44,249 bases of DNA from MFZZ01 sp964610165 (GCA_964610165.1 CAZSUZ010000010.1:1-44249), one strand, 5' to 3'; positions 7,014-16,182 are shown, counted from the stretch's first letter. Program-made: numbers and translations. Notes: generated from the letters alone by a model not told the origin.

Positions 7014-9656
7014 TTATATCTTCTTTTTTCGTTTTATTATTTCTTCCGCTACCATTTTTCGTTGTGCATCAGTTAATGTTAAGGCATACAATGCTTCATT
7101 TTGCTGAATTTTTAATGTTAAATCTTCAACAGAAGTGAAAGAATAAATATCACTACCAAACTGATCTACTACCTTATCTTTATCTACTAATGTACTTGCA
7201 GCAAAATCATCTGCTGTAACTTTTTCTGCAACATTTTTTTGTCCATTTTTTTCTGTATCGGAAACCTTACCAAGTGTACCCGTAAGAGCTTGTGTTCGTA
7301 ATTCCTCGAGTGTTGTACTTATAAATGTATCATCAACAGTTTGTAGCATGCTAATTTCATTTGCTAGCAGGCTAACAGTATCATAAACATTTGTAATTGC
7401 TGCAAGAGCTGGATTTTTAGCCTTTAATAACTCTATAAATTTTTCAGGTGGAAGCAATCGCATTGCTTTTTCGTACATTTCTTTTCCTTTTGCAGTAAGA
7501 GTTGTCACTTCTGGACCATACAATATTTGTAACGTACGTAGGTACGCAGGTGGCACGTTTGGATACATTTTTCTTGCTAGTTCTAAGTTGGCTTTTGCAA
7601 TTTTATTATCAATTGGCTGCATGGCACGATGCTGTATTGCTTCCTGTGTGTCTGGATCCATTCTACCTTTTAATTCTGTATATGCGTCTATCTGTTGCTG
7701 AATAAATCGTTCATTAAATCGAGTTCCATTCTTTTCATTTGTTTTAGCTTCAAGTGCAGCTTTTACAGCTTTTGCATCTAATTGTTTAGTCGCATTGGTA
7801 GGGTCTACCATCATTTTAGTTACTCGTTTTTTCCTATAATCTGCTTTTTCTCGAGTTTGCTGATCAATCTGAGATTGAAGAGTATTCATTTGTTGAAGAG
7901 CTTCCTGTTTTGCTTTAGGTAATAAAGATTCTAAGTTAAATATGTCAGATTCAACACTAGATTTTTCCCCTGATGCAGTACTTATTGCATCATTGGCTTC
8001 TTTTAACTGTCTTTTTAAATCATCAATAAGAGTTTCATACCCAGTTCTATATTCAGAGCGTTTCCTTTTTGGTTTTCCATTTTCAAAATCAGTAATTTCA
8101 TCTGTAGGAATTTGTGTTAATCTCTCTGCTATATCTTTATAATTTTGTTTAGCTATATTAAGTTTCAGCTCCTTTTGAGCTAATTCCTGTTTTTTTGTTA
8201 ATAAATTTGAATAATTAGTTTCATCTTTAGTATCAACTCCTGCATCACTTTTGACTTTATCTTTTTCATCTGTTTTTCTTTTTATTTCATCATCGTACTC
8301 TTTTTCTTTAGCTTCTACCTCTTCTGTAACTGCAAGTTGTGCTTGAAGTTCTCCAATAGCTTTATCTAATTGCTCTTCAGCTGTTTTATTTAATGGTTTT
8401 CCTTTTTCTGCAGAAAGTTCATCTATTTTTGTCTGAATTACATCTCTTGTGGTTTGTGCATGTGTTTTATCAACCGTTTCTGTGAGAACATTGTTTAATT
8501 CATTCTTTAATTGTTGCTGGATAATATCAATTTGAGTTTTAACTCCCATACCACTAATACCGACTTCAATTACTTGTGGTGGGGCTCCTTTTACTACCTC
8601 GTACCCTAATTGTGATAATAATAATTGTGGTTGATTACTTTTTGCATTAAATTTGAATTCATTTGGGTTACCCGGTTCCTGCACTAGAAAATTAAAATCC
8701 TGTCTATCTACTAGCTGTCTGTCATGATGTGCATAAAAGTTTAAACGTGCTGCGTTTATACTATTTACATAATTTGAAATTCGTTCTTGCGCGACAACCT
8801 GAATTTCTGAAGCATTTGGAACTTGGGCCATTCTTCTTAAGAAGGCTTTTTGAGAATCAGTTAAAAAGTTTCCATTAATTGTTACTGTTTCGTTATAAAG
8901 CGGTGTACTTTCAAAAGTTGCACTTCCAATATATGTATCCTGCTTTTTTCCTTCTTCTTTAAACTCAGACGCAGTATATTCCATTACCCGCTCAGCCATA
9001 GCAGCCTGTTGAATTTTATTTGCATTCGGACCTAATCCAATTCTTGCTAAAATTCGTTCAGGTAGAGATGTTGCATTAACACCGATATGTGCTTTTTCTG
9101 CTTCTTCTACTACACCACTTCTTCCAATTGCATAATCACGCGCCACATATTTAGTTTTTTCAGGAAGAATTTGTGGTTCATTCTTTAGTCCAGTACTTGC
9201 TTCTAATAATAATTGTTGTTCTTCTGCTATTTTAATTGCCCAAACCTGATATTGATCTTTTTCAGACAACGTTTTTGCAAAATCACTCAGTTCTTGTGCC
9301 GTAGCTTTTTTTGGATCCTTACCTGGATTAGCTTGTGTAAATTGTGATTCAAAATAAGTCTGAAAATTTTCTTCCCAGCTTCCGGCTGCAGGTGCTGTGA
9401 CGTCCAAAATGGACTGGTACTGCATTACTAAAACATCTGCGCAGGTGTTTTTTGTTTGTTGGGAAATTTCTGGAGTACTTAGTTGTCTTTCATGTGCAAA
9501 AAATTCTGGATCATACAATCGATCTTGTACTTCCTGTTTTAATGAAGGAGTCAATGGTTGATTCTCACCAGCATTCAATACATCACCTTTATAAGGCGTA
9601 ACAGGAGACTCCGTTATGGAAGACGGTAAAATCGCTGCACTTTTATCAACTAGCAT
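7014..9656 (-). CDS. Large coiled-coil hypothetical protein
   Basis: 880 aa, soluble, no signal peptide. Residues 1-380 are mixed alpha/beta or helical with no family I recognise. Residues about 385-640 are long heptad-type coiled coil (for example VEAKEKEYDDEIKRKTDEKD). Residues 640-880 are helical and end in a very basic tail (EEIIKRKKKI). The N-terminal NQPLTPSLKQEVQD motif also occurs in the 115-aa neighbour. It is the first gene of a four-gene operon. TTGAAA-17 bp-TAATAT ends 6 bp before the ATG, so the mRNA should be leaderless. The same 50-bp region drives the divergent 417-aa gene, suggesting the two units are coordinated. Confidence 0.8.
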   Translation of the reverse strand: MLVDKSAAILPSSITESPVTPYKGDVLNAGENQPLTPSLKQEVQDRLYDPEFFAHERQLSTPEISQQTKNTCADVLVMQYQSILDVTAPAAGSWEENFQTYFESQFTQANPGKDPKKATAQELSDFAKTLSEKDQYQVWAIKIAEEQQLLLEASTGLKNEPQILPEKTKYVARDYAIGRSGVVEEAEKAHIGVNATSLPERILARIGLGPNANKIQQAAMAERVMEYTASEFKEEGKKQDTYIGSATFESTPLYNETVTINGNFLTDSQKAFLRRMAQVPNASEIQVVAQERISNYVNSINAARLNFYAHHDRQLVDRQDFNFLVQEPGNPNEFKFNAKSNQPQLLLSQLGYEVVKGAPPQVIEVGISGMGVKTQIDIIQQQLKNELNNVLTETVDKTHAQTTRDVIQTKIDELSAEKGKPLNKTAEEQLDKAIGELQAQLAVTEEVEAKEKEYDDEIKRKTDEKDKVKSDAGVDTKDETNYSNLLTKKQELAQKELKLNIAKQNYKDIAERLTQIPTDEITDFENGKPKRKRSEYRTGYETLIDDLKRQLKEANDAISTASGEKSSVESDIFNLESLLPKAKQEALQQMNTLQSQIDQQTREKADYRKKRVTKMMVDPTNATKQLDAKAVKAALEAKTNEKNGTRFNERFIQQQIDAYTELKGRMDPDTQEAIQHRAMQPIDNKIAKANLELARKMYPNVPPAYLRTLQILYGPEVTTLTAKGKEMYEKAMRLLPPEKFIELLKAKNPALAAITNVYDTVSLLANEISMLQTVDDTFISTTLEELRTQALTGTLGKVSDTEKNGQKNVAEKVTADDFAASTLVDKDKVVDQFGSDIYSFTSVEDLTLKIQQNEALYALTLTDAQRKMVAEEIIKRKKKI

Positions 9657-9662
9657 AGAAAC

Positions 9663-9691
9663 ATATTAGTTGTTTTAATAATACATTTCAA
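9663..9691 (-). promoter_or_regulatory. Promoter of the large-hypothetical operon
   Basis: Minus strand TTGAAA (9691-9686), a 17-bp spacer, TAATAT (9668-9663), then 6 bp to the ATG at 9656. It overlaps almost completely with the divergent plus-strand promoter at 9670-9698. Confidence 0.7.
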
Positions 9692-9698
9692 GTATCAT
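9670..9698 (+). promoter_or_regulatory. Promoter of the tail-anchored 417-aa gene
   Basis: TTGTTT (9670-9675), a 17-bp spacer, TATCAT (9693-9698), then 8 bp to the ATG at 9707. It is interleaved with the minus-strand promoter, so polymerase can hardly occupy both at once. Confidence 0.65.
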
Positions 9699-9706
9699 GT
9701 TTAATT

Positions 9707-10960
9707 ATGGAACCAGGATCTGAAGATATACTGCAACCAGTTCAATATGAGGCTATACAACAATCAGATATCCACTCAGCTGATATTCAAAATGTAGGTG
9801 ATTTTGCCTTATCTCATTTTTCTTTTATTGCAGAAAATAACGCAGAATCTACGGAGTTAAGTGGCATAAGCCAAGAAAGTAAAAATAGTTTTGAATCTAT
9901 TCAATATCTTAAAGATTTACCACAGGATAAAGAAGTATACAGTGATCCAATAGCATTAACTAATCAATCTAAAGGAATGCTACAGAGTGGAAATGATCTA
10001 TTTATACAAATAGATCATTCAAACCCAGATGCACATGTTGTAAGAGCAACAACACAACCTGAAAAAGCTGATGAGAATACTCCTCAACCTTCTCGAATTC
10101 TTGCCATTACCGGTTCATCTGATGGAAAATTTACCTGTGTTATTGAAACTGGACCTGATCAAAAAAAAGTAATCTCAATTCCTCGTGAAGTTATGTACCA
10201 AGCACAATTACTTTCTCAACAAAATGAAGTATTGGCCGGTATAACAGATGAAAGCACAAAAAAAGTAGTTCAGGCATATATTGATAATCTGCAAGGAAAA
10301 GAACCTACTACACAAATTGACCAGCAAACACTCATAGAAGCAGCCAAGAATTCAGGTCAAGTTACTACAGATTCTTTAAGAAAGTATGTTGAAAAAGCTA
10401 TTCCAGAAAAACCTGGAGATGATGCTTTTAATGAAAGACGTCAACGCATTATTGATGGATTAAATTCACACACTGTAGCTTCCCAAGAAGATTTTGTTAC
10501 TGTACTTTCATTTACAGGTCCAGAAGAACTTACAAAATATCAAGGTGAACTTACTGTACAAATTTCTGAAAAGCGAAAAGAACTTGCTGGAGTTAAAGGT
10601 ACCCCAGAAGAAGCAAGAGTCATGAAAGAACTTGATGATCTAAATGCTAAACTACAAAAGGCAAAAGATGCAGAAGATTTTTATAATGATCCTAAAAAAT
10701 TAAGCACATTTGTAGATACTATGACAAGCGGTAGATTATCAAAAGAACAAGCCGCACAAATAAGCGAACATTTTGAAAACGGAGATACTGCAAATGCTAT
10801 GAGAGAAATGGCAATAGCTAAAATCAATACTCTTACTCCTGACCAAAAAGAAAAATTAACAAAAATTTTTGGTATGAAACCTACTGAAGCTATGCTGGCA
10901 GCAACCGGAGGTGCTTTATTACTACTTATTATTCTGATGATGAATGGATTAGAGAAATAA
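9707..10960 (+). CDS. Hypothetical tail-anchored protein
   Basis: 417 aa. The protein is hydrophilic until the last about 25 residues, where AATGGALLLLIILMMNG forms one membrane helix followed by only a few residues. That makes it a C-terminal tail anchor with the bulk in the cytoplasm. Residues 110-170 look beta-rich (ILAITGSSDGKFTCVIETG). Residues 220-390 are helical with a coiled-coil stretch (ELTVQISEKRKELAGV). It is transcribed divergently from the operon of large hypotheticals through overlapping promoters. It may therefore tether that set to the membrane, which is an inference. Family not recognised. Confidence 0.75.
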   Translation: MEPGSEDILQPVQYEAIQQSDIHSADIQNVGDFALSHFSFIAENNAESTELSGISQESKNSFESIQYLKDLPQDKEVYSDPIALTNQSKGMLQSGNDLFIQIDHSNPDAHVVRATTQPEKADENTPQPSRILAITGSSDGKFTCVIETGPDQKKVISIPREVMYQAQLLSQQNEVLAGITDESTKKVVQAYIDNLQGKEPTTQIDQQTLIEAAKNSGQVTTDSLRKYVEKAIPEKPGDDAFNERRQRIIDGLNSHTVASQEDFVTVLSFTGPEELTKYQGELTVQISEKRKELAGVKGTPEEARVMKELDDLNAKLQKAKDAEDFYNDPKKLSTFVDTMTSGRLSKEQAAQISEHFENGDTANAMREMAIAKINTLTPDQKEKLTKIFGMKPTEAMLAATGGALLLLIILMMNGLEK

Positions 10961-11842
10961 TTATTTCCCTTTTAACTCCTTTAACTTGCCCATGAGTCTT
11001 TCAATCTCCTCTTCCTTTCCACGAAGTTCACGTGCTGCGTCTGCTGGATCTGTCACATTTACTGACAAACCTGTGCCAAGTTCAAATCCAGCACGATATA
11101 CAAACCTAGGAATAATACGTAAATACCAATTTTCTTTTGGATGAATAAAAAAATTGTAGCTAAAATCTTCTTTTGTCTTATTTTTAGTTTTGTGTAATTC
11201 TTCTAGTCGAAGCATAACATTCTGAAAAATTTCTGCTAAATCTGCAATTTGACTATCTGTTATATCTCCAAATAAGGTGCCATCTTCTTTTGGTGCAAGC
11301 CACACTTCATAGGGCCATTGAGAAAAATCTGGACAGTAAATATGAAAATAATTATTTTCTCGCACGATATTTTTAAGAGGTTCACGCTGAAGCGTATCCA
11401 TGTTAATTTGTGAAGGAATGACTACTAATTGAGAATGTGGATGTTCTATCGATGCACCTGCATGTTCTCCTCTATTACAAAAAATAAGTACCTGCCCTTT
11501 ATCTTTGTAAAAATTAAACCGTTGACGATATGCTTGAAATACTTTTTCAAGTTGTTTTAAAGACATATGATGGAGATCTTTTTTTTCATCTGGGGAATGT
11601 ACGATTACTTCATGAAAATCTGTTATTGGATATTTATTGGGTACAACTCGAACACTCCATCCTTTTGTATCAGGTTCACCTTCACCAATTCTAAATACTT
11701 CAGGGCCGGACATTTCTTCATGCCCCTCCTTAAAAGGATTTTTAGTATGTTGCTCATTTCCTTCAGCATTCGGTCTATCTGTACGATTCTCAGATAAAAT
11801 GACCCATCTTCGAGACATAATATCGGGAATATATTTTGCCAT
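10961..11842 (-). CDS. galT: Galactose-1-phosphate uridylyltransferase family protein
   Basis: 293 aa. Members of this HIT-superfamily group transfer UMP between UDP-glucose and galactose-1-phosphate in the Leloir pathway, supplying UDP-sugars for surface glycans. The active-site segment is GASIEHPHSQ, equivalent to the canonical HPHGQ with the nucleophilic second His. VRVVPNKYP and the C-terminal YLRIIPR also match the family. At the position of the N-terminal zinc motif CPFC this protein has NPFK, so both Cys ligands are gone. I chose ATG 11842 (MAKYIPDIMSRRWV) because TTGCAT-18 bp-TAAGAT (11879-11850) ends 7 bp before it; an ATG at 11851 also exists. The actual substrate could be another sugar phosphate. 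Confidence 0.85.
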   Translation of the reverse strand: MAKYIPDIMSRRWVILSENRTDRPNAEGNEQHTKNPFKEGHEEMSGPEVFRIGEGEPDTKGWSVRVVPNKYPITDFHEVIVHSPDEKKDLHHMSLKQLEKVFQAYRQRFNFYKDKGQVLIFCNRGEHAGASIEHPHSQLVVIPSQINMDTLQREPLKNIVRENNYFHIYCPDFSQWPYEVWLAPKEDGTLFGDITDSQIADLAEIFQNVMLRLEELHKTKNKTKEDFSYNFFIHPKENWYLRIIPRFVYRAGFELGTGLSVNVTDPADAARELRGKEEEIERLMGKLKELKGK

Positions 11843-11849
11843 ATTACTC

Positions 11850-11879
11850 ATCTTAACCTATCCGTTATAATTGATGCAA
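11850..11879 (-). promoter_or_regulatory. galT promoter, overlapping the pth promoter
   Basis: Minus strand TTGCAT (11879-11874), an 18-bp spacer and TAAGAT (11855-11850), 7 bp before ATG 11842. The plus-strand -10 of pth (TATAAT, 11866-11871) lies inside this spacer, so the two divergent promoters compete. Confidence 0.55.
11866..11871 (+). promoter_or_regulatory. -10 box of pth
   Basis: A perfect TATAAT ends 8 bp before ATG 11880, so pth is predicted to be leaderless. A weak -35 (TTACTC, 11844-11849) lies at 16-bp spacing. Confidence 0.6.
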
Positions 11880-12404
11880 ATGAAACTACTAATTGGACTC
11901 GGTAACCCTGGTGAAAAATACATGCTAACAAGGCATAATGCTGGATTTATGTTTCTCGATTACATGTATACACATAATGAAATAATTAAACCTTGGAAGT
12001 TTGATAAATATGTAAATGCAGAAGTTGCAGAAATTAGTATGAATAAAACGGAGATTATTTTAGCTAAACCGCAGACCTTTATGAATAGATCTGGTGAAAC
12101 AGCAGTCAAACTTATAATTCGCAATTCTATTTCTCCTGCAGATGTATATGTCGCCCATGATGATTTAGATATTAAATTGGGAGAATTTAAAGTTAGTTTA
12201 GGAAAAGGACCAAAGTTACATAATGGCATTTCTTCGATTGAAGATATGTGGAAAACTAAAGAATTTTGGAGAATTAGAATTGGTGTTGAGAATAGAACAG
12301 AGCCAATTCCCGGGGAAACATTCGTCCTTTCAAATTTTAGCAGTGACGATTTATCCCTTCTTGACAAGACATTTTTCAGTATGGCGAATACTATCCAATT
12401 GTAA
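11880..12404 (+). CDS. pth: Peptidyl-tRNA hydrolase
   Basis: 174 aa, slightly shorter than the usual 185-195. The enzyme cleaves peptidyl-tRNA that drops off ribosomes and frees the tRNA. Family motifs appear in order: GLGNPGEKY, TRHNAGF (catalytic His), KPQTFMNRSG, HDDLD (catalytic Asp), LHNGISSIE and FWRIRIGV. The usual glycine run before HNG is altered to GKGPKLHNG. I chose ATG 11880 (MKLLIGLGNPG): the TATAAT at 11866-11871 puts the transcript start at this codon, after the alternative TTG/ATG at 11871-11876. It is divergent from galT and is followed by a 122-bp gap. Confidence 0.95.
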   Translation: MKLLIGLGNPGEKYMLTRHNAGFMFLDYMYTHNEIIKPWKFDKYVNAEVAEISMNKTEIILAKPQTFMNRSGETAVKLIIRNSISPADVYVAHDDLDIKLGEFKVSLGKGPKLHNGISSIEDMWKTKEFWRIRIGVENRTEPIPGETFVLSNFSSDDLSLLDKTFFSMANTIQL

Positions 12405-12512
12405 TAAATACTTATTGCACTATTACTTACTTTCTTTTTACAAAATTTAAAATCTTCTGTGTTACATTTAATACGATGGGAAGCCCCATATTCTAGCATT
12501 TTAAAGCAGTTA

Positions 12513-12521
12513 TGATATAAT
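12513..12521 (+). promoter_or_regulatory. Extended -10 promoter of the first glycosyltransferase
   Basis: TGATATAAT (12513-12521) combines the TGn extension with a perfect TATAAT. It ends 5 bp before the ATG at 12527. No clear -35 is present, as expected for an extended -10 promoter. Confidence 0.65.
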
Positions 12522-12526
12522 ATTCT

Positions 12527-13732
12527 ATGCCAAAAAAGAAACTAAGAATTCTCTATCTTTCAATATTCCCATTTTACGGTTCTGGCTCTGGTACCTATGC
12601 CAGATATCTTGCAAAAACAATCAATAAAAAACACACAGTTGCTATTGTCTGTCCAGATGATCGTCCGGTAAATGGAGTAAAACTGTATCCTTTAGAGTTA
12701 CCATTTAAAGTAGCTTTTACAGGACATCCAGAATGGCCAGGATGTAAATTGTTTACAGAAATAACTAATCGAGAAATACTACAACTTCATCAGGCATTCA
12801 TGAATTCTTGTGTTGCCGCGGTTGAAGATTTTAAACCAGATATCATTCATGTACACCACGGATTTCCTCTTTCTTGGTCTGCACGTTTTATTAAATCTAC
12901 CTATCAAGTACCTTATGTAATTACTATTCATGGATCAGAACTTCCAACTGCACAAAAAGATCAACGATTCATAGCTCTTTCTATGGATACACTTAAAAGA
13001 GCAAGACGTATTATTCCAAATTCTAACTATACAAAAGACTGGACCTTAAAAGTTTTTGGTACAGATTTACGTTCAAGTATGCGCGTTATTCCAGGTGGTG
13101 TTGATATTGCTAGATTTAAACCTGTTAAAACAGACCGCATTGATAAAGAATTAAACTTAAAAGGTAAAAAAGTTGTTGTTTTCGCTGGAAAATTAACAAA
13201 GTATAAAGGTGTAAATTTTTTAGTTAAAGCTGCTTCAAAAATTCATGGTGAAATTTTAATAGTAGGAAATGGTCCAGAACGAGAATCATTAGAAACAATT
13301 GTTGCAGAAAGAAAATTAACAAATGTTCGTTTCCTAGGTCATGTTGGCGATCAAACCGATAGATTAATTGAGTTATATAGTCGAGCAGATGTTTTTATTG
13401 CTCCATCCATTTGGGATGAACCATTAGGTTTGGTAATTTTAGAAGCAATGGCTTGTGAAACTCCTGTTGTTGTAACAAGAAAAGGTGGAATTCCACTTGC
13501 TGTTAAAGAAGGTAAAAATGGATTATTTATAAAACCACGTCATGTAAATCATTTAGCCGAAACAGTCAATAAATTACTTGATGATGAAGAAATGAGAAAA
13601 AAAATGGGTAAAAAAGCTCGTGAAATTGCTGTTAATAATTTTTCTTGGGAAATGATTGGTGAAAAGTTTATTAATATCTACGAACGATTTGCTGAACCAC
13701 GAATTTGGATTGAAGGTAACAAGAAATTGTAG
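12527..13732 (+). CDS. GT4-family glycosyltransferase
   Basis: 401 aa, GT-B fold. The N-terminal half has the Gly-rich loop (FPFYGSGSGTYARYLA) and the HVHHGFPLSW and TIHGSELP strands. The C-terminal half has GKLTKYKGVNFL, VGNGPERESL and the nucleotide-sugar motif EPLGLVILEAMACETPVV (the EX7E of family GT4). Such enzymes use NDP-sugars to extend glycolipids or polysaccharides on the cytoplasmic face of the membrane. The acceptor cannot be told. It is the first gene of a run of glycosyltransferase, glycosyltransferase and DUF218 genes on the same strand. An extended -10 box directly precedes the ATG. Confidence 0.9.
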   Translation: MPKKKLRILYLSIFPFYGSGSGTYARYLAKTINKKHTVAIVCPDDRPVNGVKLYPLELPFKVAFTGHPEWPGCKLFTEITNREILQLHQAFMNSCVAAVEDFKPDIIHVHHGFPLSWSARFIKSTYQVPYVITIHGSELPTAQKDQRFIALSMDTLKRARRIIPNSNYTKDWTLKVFGTDLRSSMRVIPGGVDIARFKPVKTDRIDKELNLKGKKVVVFAGKLTKYKGVNFLVKAASKIHGEILIVGNGPERESLETIVAERKLTNVRFLGHVGDQTDRLIELYSRADVFIAPSIWDEPLGLVILEAMACETPVVVTRKGGIPLAVKEGKNGLFIKPRHVNHLAETVNKLLDDEEMRKKMGKKAREIAVNNFSWEMIGEKFINIYERFAEPRIWIEGNKKL

Positions 13733-13744
13733 TATCATAATAGG

Positions 13745-14842
13745 ATGCGTTTACTGTTCGTTTCATTACTTAAAAGAAAAATTACTCCTGATGTTAAATC
13801 TTCTCGACCTCGTATTATTTATGAGTTAATTCAGGGTTTATTAAAAAAAGGTCATTCTGTAGATGTTATTGCTACAGCTGACACGGTTATCCCAGGTGCA
13901 ACTATTATTCCTATAATCCCAACTGATTGGGTAAGTTTTACTGATTACGAAAATAGCTTTTATGCCGAAACTGCAACTCTCGCTCTTCTGGCAAATAAAT
14001 TACGAGAAATAGGAAACAATTACGATATTATTCATAATCATACCTATCCAGAATTTATTAATCTTCTTGTTGCAAAAGATATAAAAACCCCTATTGTTAC
14101 GACTATTCATACACAAGGCTTTGATTTACTAGATGAAACGTTTAGTAATTTTGATGATACATATTTAATTTCTCTTTCCAAAGCCCACAGATCTTTATTT
14201 ACGAAAACAAATATATTTCGCATAGTATATAACGGTATTGATACTAATCTGTATTCTTATAAACAAGAAAAGAAAGATTATTTACTGTGGATGGGAAGAT
14301 TATCTAAAAGTAAAAATAAAGATGGTACTTTTTCAGATCCAAAAGGTGTTAAATGGGCAATTAAATTAGCTCAAGAAACTAATAGTAAACTTGTTATTTC
14401 AGGAAATATTGAAGATATTACATTTTATGAACAAGAGGTAAAACCTCACCTTAATGATAAAATTACCTGGGCTGGTTCTCTATCTCCAGAACTTCCTTTA
14501 AATAAACAAGAAGTTGTAGAACTTATGCAGAACGCAAAATGTTTTTTAATGACAATAAATTGGTTTGAGCCTTTTGGCCTTGTAATGGCAGAAGCTATGA
14601 GTTGCGGAACACCTGTTATTGGCTTTGATAGAGGTGCAGTTGCAGAAGTTATCGCAGATGGAAAAACGGGATTCGTAGTTCCTTATGAATCTGGAATCGA
14701 TGGTTTAAAACAAGCACTTACTAAAATTGACACAATTAAACCCGAAGATTGTAGAAAACATATTGAAGATAATTTTTCTACAGAAACTATGGTCAGTAAT
14801 TACGAAAAAGTCTATAACGATATTTTAAACTTAAAACATTAA
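13745..14842 (+). CDS. GT4-family glycosyltransferase
   Basis: 365 aa, GT-B fold and similar in plan to its upstream neighbour. It has an N-terminal Rossmann half (SRPRIIYELIQGLLKKGHSVDV, IIHNHTYPEF, TTIHTQGFDL). A C-terminal half carries LLWMGRLSKSK and the EX7E motif EPFGLVMAEAMSCGTPVIG. It begins 12 bases after the previous stop. TATCAT (13733-13738) lies 6 bp before its ATG, so it may have its own leaderless start as well as read-through. It probably works on the same glycan as the preceding gene; the sugar and acceptor are unknown. Confidence 0.88.
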   Translation: MRLLFVSLLKRKITPDVKSSRPRIIYELIQGLLKKGHSVDVIATADTVIPGATIIPIIPTDWVSFTDYENSFYAETATLALLANKLREIGNNYDIIHNHTYPEFINLLVAKDIKTPIVTTIHTQGFDLLDETFSNFDDTYLISLSKAHRSLFTKTNIFRIVYNGIDTNLYSYKQEKKDYLLWMGRLSKSKNKDGTFSDPKGVKWAIKLAQETNSKLVISGNIEDITFYEQEVKPHLNDKITWAGSLSPELPLNKQEVVELMQNAKCFLMTINWFEPFGLVMAEAMSCGTPVIGFDRGAVAEVIADGKTGFVVPYESGIDGLKQALTKIDTIKPEDCRKHIEDNFSTETMVSNYEKVYNDILNLKH

Positions 14843-14844
14843 AT

Positions 14845-16182
14845 ATGTCTGAAAGTTCTATACAGTCTACTTCACCGGAAATTAAACCTGACATAATTCA
14901 ACATTCTGATATTACATTAGTATTTGGACAAGGCCCCGTTCAAGAATATTCAGAAAAACAAAGTGAAGCTGGAAGAACTGGTTTAAATTTCTTTTCACGT
15001 TTGAATGCTCTGGCGGCTGCAGAAATGCTTATACAAGGAAAAACAGAAACTGTTATTTTAAGTGGTGGCGCAACAGGTGCAAAACAGCAATCCACAGAAG
15101 CAGATTTACTCGCTGACATAATTAATAAACGTGTTCAAAATGCTCTTTCAGCAAGTACAGATACCTCACAACAAAATCGTTTATCTCAAATCCTTCAAAA
15201 TGGTATTAAAATTGAAAATCGATCTAAAGATTCTGTACAAAACTTTGTAAATATTCTTAATGACTACATTGATTCGGACTCTAGTGATACTAAAAAAACC
15301 ATGACACTTCTCGGGATTAGTTTTCATTCAGAGGATACATATAGTGGTGCTGGCGTTGGAAGACTTAAAAAATTAGCTGAAATTTTTGATGTTGAAGGAC
15401 AAGTACTTTCTTCTGAAGATGTACTAACGAACTTAACTAATAACAATCGCACTGAAGATTCCTTTGTAGTCAAAGAACTTCAAAGACTAGCAGATCTTTC
15501 AAAAAATCATGAAGTTTCTCAAGGTAAATCTAAACAAGAAGGCATTCTTGTAGAATTACTTGACCATGGTGACTGGCTAGCAGATGGAAAAGGTAATATA
15601 AAGATTGATGGAATCAAAAATCCAGCTAGATTAAAACATATGTTACAAAGTACCCCTTTTGTAACAGAACAACTAATGAAAGCTCGAAATATTACCATGG
15701 AACAAGCTTCTGCAATTATCTTAAATATAGATACTGAAAATCCTCAGGCATTAGAACAATTACAAACAATAGTTAACGATGTTGCTCCACTTGTAAAAGA
15801 AGATGAAACATACAAAAAATTACAATCTGAATATGGAAAAGTTAAAAGTAATGTTTTAGAAAGTTATGAAGATTTAAGAAATCAAAGAATTCGATCTCTT
15901 CTCAATAAACCAGAATTAACAGATGATCAGATTCAAGAAAAAATTGAGACAGCAAGAATACAGGCCTCAAGTCTTAGAAATGACTTGCGAGAACTTACAA
16001 AACAAATTGAAACTGCATTGACAAATGATCAAAGAACACGACTTATTGAACAAAGAGTTCAGCTTTTACAACAACTTGATCCTTTACATAATTTACTTCT
16101 GGAAGATAAATATGAAGATAGAAAAACGTATCTAATGATGTATGGCAAAGGTGAAGATCCTCGCAAAAAAACTACTTTCTAA
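14845..16182 (+). CDS. DUF218 (YdcF/SanA/ElyC-like) domain protein with a long helical C-terminus
   Basis: 445 aa. Residues about 20-190 match the DUF218 plan: DITLVFGQGPVQ, a middle strand ending TVILSGGATGA, the acidic STEADLLADII, and IENRSKDSVQN corresponding to the E..S.(T)..N signature. DUF218 proteins are linked to envelope polysaccharide metabolism in other bacteria, and the gene follows two glycosyltransferases with a 2-base gap. Residues 190-445 are an added helical, partly coiled-coil region with a basic end that most family members lack. No signal peptide or membrane helix is visible, unlike SanA and ElyC. The biochemical role is uncertain. Confidence 0.75.
   Translation: MSESSIQSTSPEIKPDIIQHSDITLVFGQGPVQEYSEKQSEAGRTGLNFFSRLNALAAAEMLIQGKTETVILSGGATGAKQQSTEADLLADIINKRVQNALSASTDTSQQNRLSQILQNGIKIENRSKDSVQNFVNILNDYIDSDSSDTKKTMTLLGISFHSEDTYSGAGVGRLKKLAEIFDVEGQVLSSEDVLTNLTNNNRTEDSFVVKELQRLADLSKNHEVSQGKSKQEGILVELLDHGDWLADGKGNIKIDGIKNPARLKHMLQSTPFVTEQLMKARNITMEQASAIILNIDTENPQALEQLQTIVNDVAPLVKEDETYKKLQSEYGKVKSNVLESYEDLRNQRIRSLLNKPELTDDQIQEKIETARIQASSLRNDLRELTKQIETALTNDQRTRLIEQRVQLLQQLDPLHNLLLEDKYEDRKTYLMMYGKGEDPRKKTTF

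Noticed and set aside
11960..12499. Minus-strand 179-codon frame over pth
   Set aside because: pth on the plus strand has every catalytic motif; this frame shows no family pattern.
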